This document shows, one piece after another, positions 1 through 21,200 of a DNA stretch of 64,000 nt. Each line of letters opens with the position of its first letter. Positions within the stretch are counted from its first letter, which is position 1. This DNA is from Brachyhypopomus gauderio (taxonomy: Eukaryota > Chordata > Actinopteri > Gymnotiformes > Hypopomidae). Where the stretch lies: positions 21,475,951 to 21,539,950 of the forward strand of contig NC_135224.1 of NCBI RefSeq assembly GCF_052324685.1, written 5' to 3'. The translations under genes were made by a program, and so were the position numbers. The notes beneath the pieces are model-generated. The model was not told where the DNA came from. It saw only the letters and a list, made by a program, of their open reading frames with translations, and searched no databases.

Positions 1-2716
<2,716 letters not shown>

Positions 2717-2788
2717 CTTTTCCTCCAACTCGGAGCAAGATAGTGAACGGAACAAGAGGGCCTACTCGTGGCGAAGTGGACGAAACAC

Positions 2789-3836
2789 TATGGAGTCAAA
2801 TTAGGGTCTTTAATGGTGACGAAAAAAAAAAATATCGCAAATATAAGATTAGCATTTTGCATTTTACGTTCCTAATTTGTTTCTGCAATACTTTCCCTCT
2901 TTTGCGTTTCTTTCTTTTCTTTGCGTTTCACATTTTATGTTGCTGCTTTTTTTTTGCAATACTTTCTCCCTTTTGCGTTTCTTTCTTTTGTTTGCGCGTC
3001 ACTGCTTTTCTTTGCATCTCGCATTTTACGTTCATAATTTTTTTTTGCGCTTCTCTCTTTTCTTTGCTCCGGTTTTACCCTCTGTGTGGGGGCCGGGAAA
3101 GAGGCGTGGCCAAGAGCGAAAGGCGTGCTGTGAACGTCATCAGTTGAACCGTCACACAGCGCGGCAATTTGGTTACTGGTATCATGGCAGACGGTCGCCC
3201 AGCTGGACCACAGGTATATGCGTGCAGACATAGACATCAGGTGCTAAAGCACCACCAACTCTGCCCTTTATCAACGAAAGTGCCCTTTTAAAACTTCGTT
3301 TAAAAAAAATATATTATTATTATTAACATTTTACTGAGGTCGGTTTGAAATGATCTTTTGAAAACCTGAGCGAATAAAAACAATGCCCTGAAATGCGCCA
3401 CCACCTCGCACACACCCGACCTCTCTCTTCCTTTAACACCAGATGCGCTGCAGCAGCAGTTCAGTTCAGCGAGTGGAAGGAAGCTGAACTGACGCTGAAC
3501 GTTCACAGCACGCCTTTCGCTCTTGGCCACGCCTCTTTCCCCGCCCCCACACAGAGGGTAAAGAAAAGAGAGAAGCGCAAAAAAAAATTATGAACGTAAA
3601 ATGCGAGACGCAAAGAAAAGCAGTGACGCGCAAACAAAAGAAAGAAACGCAAAAGGGAGAAAGTATTGCAAAAAAAAGCAGCAACATAAAATGTGAAACG
3701 CAAAGAAAAGAAAGAAACGCAAAAGAGGGAAAGTATTGCAGAAACAAATTAGGAACGTAAAATGCAAAATGCTAATCTTATATTTGCGATATTATTTTTT
3801 TTTCGTCACCATTAAAGACTCTAATTTGACTCCATA
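2789..3836. mobile_element. Foldback DNA transposon, non-autonomous, 1.05 kb
   Basis: Two long inverted arms (about 2789-3137 and 3500-3836) are near-perfect reverse complements around a loop of about 360 bp. The ends read TATGGAGTCAAATTA and its complement. The flanks are the direct repeat AAACAC (2783-2788 and 3837-3842), which looks like a 6-bp target duplication. The arms are rich in runs such as TTTGCGTTTCTTTC. The reading frames inside are low-complexity and I see no transposase. The superfamily is not resolved; a 6-bp duplication argues against Tc1 (TA) and hAT (8 bp). The element begins 72 bp upstream of the dbt start codon. Confidence 0.88.
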
Positions 3837-4669
3837 AAACACCAGCCATCTGCCTGCTTAGGAAATCTCATTATGATAATACATTTTTAAATGTGATGTG
3901 AAAAAAGATTATTACAACCAAAACAGCAACCGTCTTAGGACAATAAACGGAAACTGTTATGTGAACCATCTTGCAACATTATTTTCTGTAGCCCTGATAT
4001 GCGCTATTGATGATGCGTTCTTGTCTCCTTTGCTCGACCAATCATTTTCTTTTATTTAACCGCATTAAAAAGGTTAGTAGTCTATTTAAATTGCATCGGC
4101 ATCTTGGATACTGCATACTAACGATGGAAACGACAGGTCATGCTGTAATAATTATATAACATGCTGGCATTGTTGTGAATCATTTTTTTTTTTATTCCAC
4201 CATGGACCATGTGATCACAGAATGTGGGTCATAACCTTTTCAGCATAAGCCAGATTTTATCATCACATAACAATTTCAAATAGAAAGATAATTTTATCAA
4301 TACATAATTGCAATAAATAAAAAAAGTAGTCTACGTGATACAAGCCAACGTGAATGATCTCTTACATCAGTGCTTGTTTTTATTTATGTATTTTTATTTT
4401 AAAAGAAAAGTCCCCGCCATGGTCACAAATGCACTGCAATACAACTGTTATTTCCTATCAAGTGAAAACGTTTTTCATCTAAACTGGAATGGGTGTGTTG
4501 TTTGGTTCTCCACGTTCTGAGATTAATGTGTGGGGCCTTCAGCTTTTGTTGAATTGTCTGATTGGCTGGTGGGCAGGTGAGCCTGTAAGTTAAAAAGATT
4601 TAACTAGAATTAGTTTTAAATGTAAAGAACACTGTGGGGACGGGTTTTAGTCATCAACTACTGCACGTA

Positions 4670-6053
4670 TGCAGTGCCTTGCAAAATAACTCATACCCCT
4701 TGAACTTTTCCTCATTCATATTACACCCACAAACTTAACACAAAGTAACAATTAATTGTGAAGTGAACATTTGGATACATTGTTCAAACTTGTTGATAAA
4801 CAAAAAAACTGAATAGTGTGGCCTGCATTTAATATTCAGCCCCCTGTGCTCTGACACACTGAAATAATATCCAGTGTGACCAGTTGCTTTCAGAATTCAC
4901 TTAATTAGTAAATAAAGTCACCAGTGTGTCATTTATTCATCGTGTAAGTACAGCTGTTCTGTGAAGGTTTGTTAGAAACATTTAGTGATCAACCATCATC
5001 ACGAAGACCAAGGAACACTCCAGACAGGGATGAAATAGTGTAAAGCAGCGTTTGGTTATTAAAACATATCCCAAGCTATGAACATTTAAAATAGAAAGCA
5101 CATGGAACAACTGCAAAACCACCAAGACATGGCTGTCCACCTGCAGGGAGGTCCAGGTGAGGAGAGCACTCGTTAGAGACGCAGCCAAGAGGCCCGTGGT
5201 CTCTCTGGAGGAGCTGCAGAGATCCACAGCTCAGGTGGGAGAATCTGTCACGTACTCCACAAACCAGGCCTTTAAGGAAGAGTGGTGAGAAGGGAACCAT
5301 TTCTGACAACAAACTATAAGAAGTCCCAAACCATTTATGGGACATAGCACACGTGTGGAAGAATGTGCCCTGGCCTAAATGCAAAACGCTATGTGTGGTG
5401 GATGCTAACACTGCACATCACCCTGAAAACACATGATGAATCATGGTGGTGGCAGCATCATGCTGTGGGGATGTTTTTCTTCAGCTGGGACAGGGAAGCT
5501 GGTCAGAGTTGATATGGAGATGGATGGATGGAGATAAATACAGGACAATGCTGGAGGAAAACCTGTTGGAGGCTGCAAAAGACTTGAGACTGGGGTGGAG
5601 GTTCACCTTCTAGCAGGACCACCACCCTCCACATAAAGACTTGAGCTACAGTGGAATGGTTTACATCAAAGCTCATTCATGTGTTTGAATGACCCAGCCA
5701 AGACCTACATCCCATTGAGAATCTGTGGCAAGACTTGAAAATTGCTGTTCACCGACACATGTACAAAGCTGGTAGAGACACACGCCAAATGACCTGCAGA
5801 TGTAATTGCAGTGAAAGGTGCGGTCTTACAGAGTCCTGACTCAGGACGCTGAATACAAATGCAAACCACACTTTCCAGATTTTTATTAGGTAAACATTTT
5901 TGAAAGCCATTATTGTCTTTTCGCTTTACTTTCTACTTTGTGTTCATCTATCCCATTAAATCCCAATAAAATACTTTTACGTTTGTAATATAATGTGTAT
6001 CGTGAATAATTGTGGAAAAGTTCAAGAGGTTTCAATACTTTTGCAAGGCATTG
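4670..6053 (+). mobile_element. Decayed Tc1-like transposon
   Basis: The ends are inverted (CAGTGCCTTGCAAAA at left; TTTTGCAAGGCATTG at right) and flanked by TA, as in the Tc1/mariner superfamily. The interior follows the fish Tc1 transposase gene on the plus strand. Recognisable stretches include the helix-turn-helix region near 5080-5280 and the segments reading as CATGGTGGTGGCAGCATCATG (near 5440) and GAGAATCTGTGGCAAGACTTG (near 5720). The element is shorter than an intact copy of about 1.6 kb. No open frame exceeds about 110 codons, so the transposase is dead through several deletions and frameshifts. Confidence 0.9.
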
Positions 6054-6055
6054 TA

Positions 6056-8533
6056 CAAGTTAAATAAGGCTAATAAACATTGTTAATCAATGCTATCCTG
6101 CTGGACAGGAAGGAAAAATGTGAACTTCAAACTTCAGTTCAGAGTCAATTGAGGACACATTGCAGTCCATTTTGTTGCTTTCTTCACTTGAAGCAGACTT
6201 GTGTTGAAATGACACAGCAATAACTGAATCATCCATCTTGAGTTCTTCATAAAATGCCGCACCGTCCTGATACCCTCCCCCCGTAACTCAACTGCTGACC
6301 CTTGACCTTGGATCGAAACCCAGCACCAATTTGCTTCTGGCGTCCAACACAATCTCATCATCTAGAGTGTTGCATTCCTGCTGTCTCACCCTAACCGACC
6401 TTTGCCTACTTCTGACACAACAGAACAACTTTCTCCCGTCTTATCGCCACTACTGGGGCAGATACAATAAAACCAGCAAAGCGGAGGTCCTGCTATTGTG
6501 CAAACGTGTTCAGGACACTTGTAAACGAGTATTGTTCACCCCTTTGCTCGAATGTAACAGAATGCCTGTGTCAGGACAGTAGACCTCCTTTTTTTTCTAG
6601 CAGTAACTTGAGTCTGTCACCTGAGCCGCTCTTAGCCTTGTTCGGCGGCGTGTTGTCAGGTGAGACTCCAAGTGTGTTCCTACGCCCGGGCTTCTACTCC
6701 TCGCACTGTCCCGGAATGCTGCTCCCTGTCTGCCTTGGACGGCTCATGGAGATGTCTTCCTTGTCATAGTAGCTGGCCCGTTTGCGCCTGGATAACTTTA
6801 CGCTGATGTGGAGGAGTGACTCCTTTTTTTTCTGCATTTTTACTTTCTTCGGCAAGCAGTCGTCTCTTTCCCGACCTCAATGAAGCCATGTCACGTCTGG
6901 CTGTCTGGGGGGGACACTGGCGATTTAAACACAGGCCCCCAGCAGCCTCCCCTCCAGTGGCTTGGATTTCACACATAGCCGGTAGGTCTCCTTGTTTAAC
7001 GTGGAATTAAACGTCTCCTACTAACGCAATCTTCATTATCAGTGTGGATATTTCATACACATTTTTTTTTCATTCTTTTAAAAAATATTTAATACTTAAA
7101 TATTATATCATATTATAAGATGCCTGTGGAAGTTGGTTTTTGGGATCTGCAGGAAGACATTTCATTAAAGCCCCAAATTTTTTAGTGCGTAGGATGTTTT
7201 TCCAGGTTCTTTGAAATTTTTGTCTGATTGTGACATGGCATATTAGGCCCTATGCGTGCGGAAGGAAAGGGGTCACACGTGAGCTGGCACGTCACAAAGT
7301 TGTGGCTAATGCGTACTACATACAATCATAAGCATAAAATTAATCACACTCCGCCATATTAGCCCCATAGTGCATCAGCTGCTGAGGAGATGCCTGCCAG
7401 GCAGAGGTGTCTTCTTCACGTAGCCTCGCAGGCATTCAGTATCAGCTGCTCTCAAACTGGGCCTGCTGCAATCTGGAGTCTACTGTGCACCATGCTCATC
7501 ATCACATTAGCCTAGCTAGTCTATTTATCTTATTAGGTTAATTACGTGTCCAATTAGACGTCCATCAGGATCTAATTAAAATTTGAGCATACACTCATCA
7601 AGCAGTTTTAGAGACATTCATTTTAGAAAGTTACAGTTAGCCAAGCCCATGAGACATACATGGAATTCACTGCTTTTAAAAGAAAACATTTAAATGTAGC
7701 TTTGAGACTAGTAACGAAGTGTAATACTATTATTATTGTTAGTAATAAATAATAATAATATAAATAATAACAATAAAACTGCAACGCGTATATAAATTAT
7801 CCTTATATCAAGTACGTTTATGAGTATACCCTTTCATAATATAAGGTATACTTTTGTTATTACGTTAGGCCAGACAGTCAGTATCGTATGTCATTGATCA
7901 GACGCAGACGGCTCTATCGGAAGCTTCAAATTCTGTCTTTGATATTCGCTTGCGCCGTTCCAAAACCTCACTCTCGTGTTTACGTCGGGCGCCGCGTCCC
8001 CAATGCTCATTGGTCAGTGTAAACTTATCCATAGCAACCTGCCTTTGTGCGGTGGGAGGACACGTGGTTACTAAGCGATGGCGCTTTAATAGTGCACAGC
8101 GAAGTTTGTTACGTTGTTTCTGCTATATGTGAGCGCATAACTAAGATTTTTACGCGAAAAGAAGGTTGAAAACAAGACATTTTCAGTGGACAGACGTGAA
8201 TGAAATTGAATTACTTAAATGCGGCGTTTTCAGTCGCTTTTTCGATGAACTTTTACCGTCGCCACACGACATGGAATTACTTTTGTTTGCTGGGACACTG
8301 ACCCATAAGCTGCTATAGTTTACAACTACAGTGATTTTGCTTCTTCATCGCACAGTGCGAGTTGTTTTCTACACAGAGACCGACTGCAACGTGTAGTACA
8401 CTCTAGTAATTCACTAAATTCTCTTTTCCATTCCCAAGTCCATCAGAGATTGTTCACAAGTATTTTAACTGGCAACAAACAAGTTAAATCTCGCGGAATC
8501 ACTGTGATAAACTTTTCAAGATCATTGCATGAA
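6056..8533. other. Intergenic DNA and cdc14a 5' region
   Basis: I see no convincing exon here. The frames at 6331-7010 and 7950-8132 have no recognisable domain and no splice partners. The part from about 7860 to 8533 is probably the cdc14a promoter and 5' UTR by position; it includes short GC-richer patches near 7950-8060. Between 7730 and 7800 the sequence is an AT-rich ATAATA-type tract. RTCA, the usual neighbour between DBT and CDC14A in mammals, was not seen. Confidence 0.5.
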
Positions 8534-15352
<6,819 letters not shown>

Positions 15353-15483
15353 GACTGCAGCGACGTGCCGGGCCCATTCCCGTCGGGACTGTTGATTGGT
15401 TGGAATTCTCCACTCTCACCTCAGTAAGCTGCTTCCCGCAGCTGCGCTCACAGGGACTCTTGCATTAGCAGCGTTGTGGCAAT

Positions 15484-15489
15484 AATAAA
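15484..15489 (+). promoter_or_regulatory. Poly(A) signal of cdc14a
   Basis: AATAAA lies 131 bp after the cdc14a stop codon and is the first canonical signal on this strand. Confidence 0.55.
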
Positions 15490-15723
15490 CAAAACGCAAA
15501 CAAAACGGGAGATCAACAAGTGTCAGCAATGTCAAAAAGTCTTGACACTGGTGTTTGTTAATGGTATTTTTTTTGTTGATTTTACTTAGGCCATTTTACA
15601 TATAAGATTTTACTTATGTATTATGCAAGATTACTTGCATATTACTTTATTTTAGCTAAACAGTGCTATATTTACACCTGACCCTATGTAAGTAACCAAA
15701 AGGAAATGTTTATTATGTTTTTT

Positions 15724-15976
<253 letters not shown>

Positions 15977-15977
<1 letters not shown>

Positions 15978-18146
15978 TTGTCATACATTAGATATGGCCA
16001 TCATGTGTGTCTGTTCACGATACTGGAATACGTGGTTACACGTGTGTGTGCACACGCGTGTGTTTGCACTGGTTTTTATGGACGTGTATGCTATGCATAT
16101 GCCCGCATGCCCACATGATCACTCAAATATGCCCGTCACATGACTGCATAGACACTGATTTATTTATACTACAAGGCTTGCACAGGTAGCTTATCTTGCA
16201 TTGATTTTAGGTCATAGTTCATTACTAAAAGACACTGAAACCGAGCATAAACGTGGTTAAAATGATATTTCTCATAAGTTGGAAATATGCAAATGGACCT
16301 CATTATTCAGCCAAATTAAGTTCAAACAGTGTTACTACGGTACTGTGGTTACTATAGTAACAACGGTATAAGTAGCCTACTAGTAGGCGTGGTATGTGCC
16401 ATATCCCAAAGTAGATTGAGAGAATATTTATTTTTAAAATATATTCTGATAAGGTCATTTATGTCAGAAAAAGTTTATATGGTTTATTAATTCATATGCA
16501 TTCACATATTATTATTATTATTATTATTATTATTTGCATATTGTATTATTATTATATGAATAATACATATATTAAAACAGAATGCATTAGCATATTATTA
16601 TTAATTGCATATTATAGCATTAGTATAACCTACAAATTCCTGAGCCTCTTGCAGTTTCAGCACTAAGGACTAAAGTTTCTTTACTGATACTTTAGTAACC
16701 TTCACTATCTGTCAATCTGCCCATAACACACTGTCTTGTTTTTACTGGCCTTTGTTATTATATACTTAATTCAATAAATAGTCTCAATTGTGGCATGAAA
16801 ATATTAGTCCTGTGTATTACTTTGGATTTGGTTTCTACTCACTGTATTTAAGAATGACATTTAAACTGCTGCAGAGCGTAAAGTGTTCACACATGGCCAC
16901 ACAAAACCAAACGTGTTGGGTTGCTCCTCTGGAGAAGGTCCTACACCTCCTCTTTATGTTGGGTACGTAGTGCTACAGGCTGCTATCCTAATGTGACCTG
17001 ATGGGGTTGATGGATATTTTCCTACATCTTCCCAAAAGGAAACCCAGATTACACCACCCCAGTTTTATGGGTAATATATAATATTGCAAAGTCTGTCACC
17101 CAAAGGAAACTTGAGAAGGTTGTCAGTCCTAAGAAGAGACACTTTGTCAGCTACAAGTACTTATGCCATGAAAGTGACACTAATGAAAGTGACACTACGA
17201 GCACTACCACGTCCTCCCAGTGATGTTCCAGTGTGGACACGGTGCCACTCAAAAATCTAAAAATATAACATCATTCACTTCTGTTTGTCACAAGAAATGT
17301 CCGGAGTGAGAAAGACAGTCAGTAAGGCTGGATGCTTGTATCTGATTCTCACCAGGACAGGGCCTCAGTTCTTCCCTGATGCTGTAGTCACGGGGAGTTC
17401 AACAATGAATGATTCAGACTGCAGGACTGGGGAAAAAGGCCCGTAATGCATGACTTAGGAGCCCACCAGAACACAAGAGAGGGCCCCTGCTGTTGCTCTG
17501 GGGCCCCGCCACAGCACAAAAAGCTAAGATGCTTCACATATGATAAAGTAGCTCTTTCACATCCTTAATTAAGATTAATATTACCTTATTAATTAATCCA
17601 GATTAAAATGTATAACTATGCTTCTATGGTAACAAACAACCAGGACTTATAATCCTTTAAAAATTCACTAACACCTCTTAAGTACGAAACTATTAAAAGA
17701 GGGATCTACAGACATTTTTTCACAAGCACCCATATTCGGAGACGCGACAATGACAAATCGCATTTGCAGCTACTGCTAGACTGTTGTGTCAGCACCGCTT
17801 TGGCATCGCCTGCCCTGTAGGGGGCGCTGTAGAGCAGACTGAAGGACACCGCATCTCATTTTGTCTTCATTTTGATTTTGCATTTATTTCTTTTTTTTTT
17901 TGCAAGGGTACTTCACCAATAACTCTACCACCTTAGGAGTTTCTGAAACGTATGCTATAGGTTACTATCATGCATTTATCTAATCGGTTCCTCTACCAAT
18001 GGGTTTATTCAGCAAACCAGGTGTATGAATAATTTTACAAACTTAAAAATGGTATGAGAACTAAATAAAAACATTAGGTACTTGATCTAAGGCGTCGAGA
18101 TTGAATTCCGCTGCTGTGATTGGACGAGGGCCAAGACGATGGACTT
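15977..18146. other. Intergenic DNA between cdc14a and vcam1
   Basis: No exon was recognised. The stretch includes an (ATT)n run near 16508-16532 and a possible CTCF-type motif at 17815-17832. GPR88, which lies between CDC14A and VCAM1 in human, was not seen. Confidence 0.5.
17815..17832 (+). promoter_or_regulatory. Candidate CTCF-binding motif
   Basis: CTGTAGGGGGCGCTGTAG resembles the CTCF core, whose centre is AGGGGGCGC. It lies about 420 bp upstream of the vcam1 start. A motif match only. Confidence 0.35.
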
Positions 18147-18153
18147 TATAAAT
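18117..18153 (+). promoter_or_regulatory. vcam1 core promoter: inverted CCAAT box and TATA box
   Basis: TATAAAT at 18147-18153 lies 86-92 bp upstream of the ATG, leaving room for a 5' UTR of about 60 nt. An inverted CCAAT box (ATTGG) lies about 25 bp further upstream. A TATA-driven promoter fits an inducible adhesion gene. I did not find a good tandem NF-kappaB pair of the kind known in mammalian VCAM1. Confidence 0.6.
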
Positions 18154-18238
18154 CCCGCCCACCCACAGCCGAACCACACGTTGACATGCACGAGCCGGAC
18201 TTTAATTCATGTATTTGAAGTTACACCTCTGACATAAA

Positions 18239-21200
18239 ATGAACCGGGAAAGTCTTTTTGTTTTTGGTTTATGCATAGCAGCTCTGAATTTATTTACAGG
18301 TGGGAATCGTTTAATTCGTTTTTCCCTCATCACGAATACAACCCATCGTGTTTGCAATTACATTAAATTATTGTTATGTTGAATCTGTTGAACAATCTTT
18401 TCCATTTTCAGGAAAACATGCGATGAGAGTATTCTTGGAGCCAAAAGATAAGACGAAACATATTAACGACAGCTTCGAGTTGATATGCACGGTGACTGGA
18501 TGTTCGGGAGAAATAATATTCACCTGGAAAACGTTACTTGACTATTCTATTGGAGCCAAAATAAAGACCAACCTAACAGTGTCCCGTCTGGTGTTCAACA
18601 AGTTAACAACAGAACACGATCAAACATTTGTCTGCAACGTTAAATGTGGAGAAAATAAACAAAACAAGGCAAAAATAAGAATATATTGTAAGTACGCACA
18701 TTTTTACTATATGAGAACATGAACTCATTAATAAAAGGCGTTTCGGTGCAATGAAAGTTGCGTTTCTTTTGCAGCATTTCCAACTGATCCTGTGATTTCA
18801 CGCGCCGACGCGTTGAACCTGCAGTGTGTGACACACAACGTGTATCCTCCCTCCAAGTTCAACATCAAGTGGTTTCGTGGAGATACTCACATTTCGGGCA
18901 AAAAAACAGATACCGACGAAGAGGTCGTGCGGGATATTAATTCCACCTACACACCTACCGAGGAAGACCGCGGCAAAAACATCACGTGCAAAGTTACTCT
19001 GAATATGGATGGAGTACCGGAGGACCGCGCGGTGCGGACCGTTACAGTCCAATGTAAGTTGCTCAGCTCAGCGAACATGTGTGTTTATTTATTTGTTTAT
19101 TTTCATATGAGGAAGGAACCTTCAGCTTTGATGAGATGAACGTATTGTGACATAAAGTATAAAGTAAATGACAGAAGAAGCGTGGTATTATGCACCTCTG
19201 TTATGCACTTTATTACCTTTACTCTTATTACTCAACAGCTGATATATATTTTAAGGTAAATGCTGTTTTCATTGGAACTTGGAATTTAACTTTAAAGTTA
19301 TTGAAGGGAAATATACAACGTTTGTTAGTCTATTCCAAGCAGCTCATTTTGATGTGATCACCAATTGTGAACTTTATCTTTTTAAACAACAGTGCATTTT
19401 GCTGTTCTTTTAGCATCTCTCTGTGTTAACCTATACTTACTGTCTCTGTTATCACATCTTAAATCCAAGATTACAGTATCACAGCTCTGAGTGCAAGAAT
19501 AACCTTTCACAGCTCTGAGTCTAGTAGGCCTACTAAATAAACTGTCCAAGGTAACTGGTAAAGGTAACTGTCCAAATAATTAGTAAAATTAGTACCAAAA
19601 AAAGTAATTAAATTAGTATAAAAATTTATAAATCACTAAAATGTATGTTAGTGGTTTGCTTCATTATAATTTTTATGTAGTTTACATGCATCTAATTTCT
19701 CCCACAACCTATGGTAATCAAATGTAGCTAATAAAATACAGTGAAATGAAATCAAATATCCTGTATGGCCTCAAAGACAAAGAATGTACAGGAAAAAGGC
19801 GGAAGCAAAGGCTGGACTTCAACTAAAACCTCTAATGAATAGAACGAAAACGATACCAAACAGTATAACGAAAGAAACGTCAGTAACTTTGGTGACCAAC
19901 AAACGGATGCATGTTTAATAAGGACTTAAATAAGACACAACACACTAACATAACAGCCCCGAGGTGGCGAAAAAGAATGAATTAATAAATGTTTGATTTA
20001 TAATTTTAACACAGGTACAAGTCTTACACGACCAATCACTCACCGGCAAGAAGCCAATTGCACACAGTGTACTCTCTACTGGAATCTAGGGGCCTGAATG
20101 GGGTGCAGGAAGGGGAGAGGGGACACACCCAGGACAGAACACCATCCACCACTGGGCATACAAGCACACACACATTCATGCACAGACACTCAGACAACTG
20201 TTTTTATTGGACATGACAGTCACAAGAGCCCGCTTCAGTAATCGAGGATCGGTATGCCAAGGTACGCCAAAGTACCCCCGCCTTCGGCCACCGCAGTTTG
20301 CAGCCAAGTGCGAGATGTCTGGGATGACAATCAGCACCTCTAAAACTGAGACCATGGTACTCAGTCAGACAAGGGTGGAGTGACCTCTCCGGGTCGGGGG
20401 TGAGTCTCAAGTGGAGGAGTTCAAGTATCTCGGATTCTTGTTCACGAGTGAGGGAAGGATGGAGAGATTGACAGACAGATCGGTGCTGTGGCTGCAGTAT
20501 TGCCGACACTGTCCTGGACCGTTGTGGTGAAGAGGGAGCTGAGCCAAAAGGCAAAGTTCTCGAATTATTGGTCAGTCTACGTTCCGACTCTTACCTGTGG
20601 TCACGAGCTCTGGGTAGTGACCGAAAGAATGATATGGCGAATACAAGCGGCCGAAATGAGTTTTCTTCGCAAGGTGTCCGTGCTCTCCCGTAGCGAGAAG
20701 ATGCGGAGTACAGACATCCAGGAGAGACTCAGAGTAGAGTCGCTGCTCCTCCACGTAGAGAGGAGCCAGTTGAGGTGGTTTGGGCATGTGGTCCGGATGC
20801 CACCTGGGCATCTCCCTAGGAAGGCACTCCAGGCATGTCCAACTGGAAGGAGACCCTGGGGAAAACCCAGGACACGCTGGAGAGATTATATCTCTCGACT
20901 GTCTGAGGAACGCCTTTGTATCCCCCAGAAGAGCTAGAAGAGGTGGCTGGGGAGAAGGAAACCTGTACCTCTTTGCTTAGGCTACTGCCCCCATGACCCG
21001 GACCCAGATAAGCGGATGAGAATGGATGGATGACACACACAAATTCAGTGAGTATTTGTCAGCGACTATGTACCTAACCTCCAAGTTTTTGGACTGTGGA
21101 AACCAGAGACCCCAGAGGAAACCCAAGGAGAACACAGGGAGAACATGAAAACTACTCAGATAGGGACTTGATACCCAGTGCTGAGAGGCAAACGTGGTAA

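Noticed and set aside
2877-3747. Phe/Leu/Ser-rich frames that look like membrane proteins
   Set aside because: They are mirror-image translations of the two arms of the foldback transposon.
20488-20937. 149-codon protein-like frame in vcam1 intron 3
   Set aside because: It reads as the C-terminal part of a LINE reverse transcriptase and is not a host exon.
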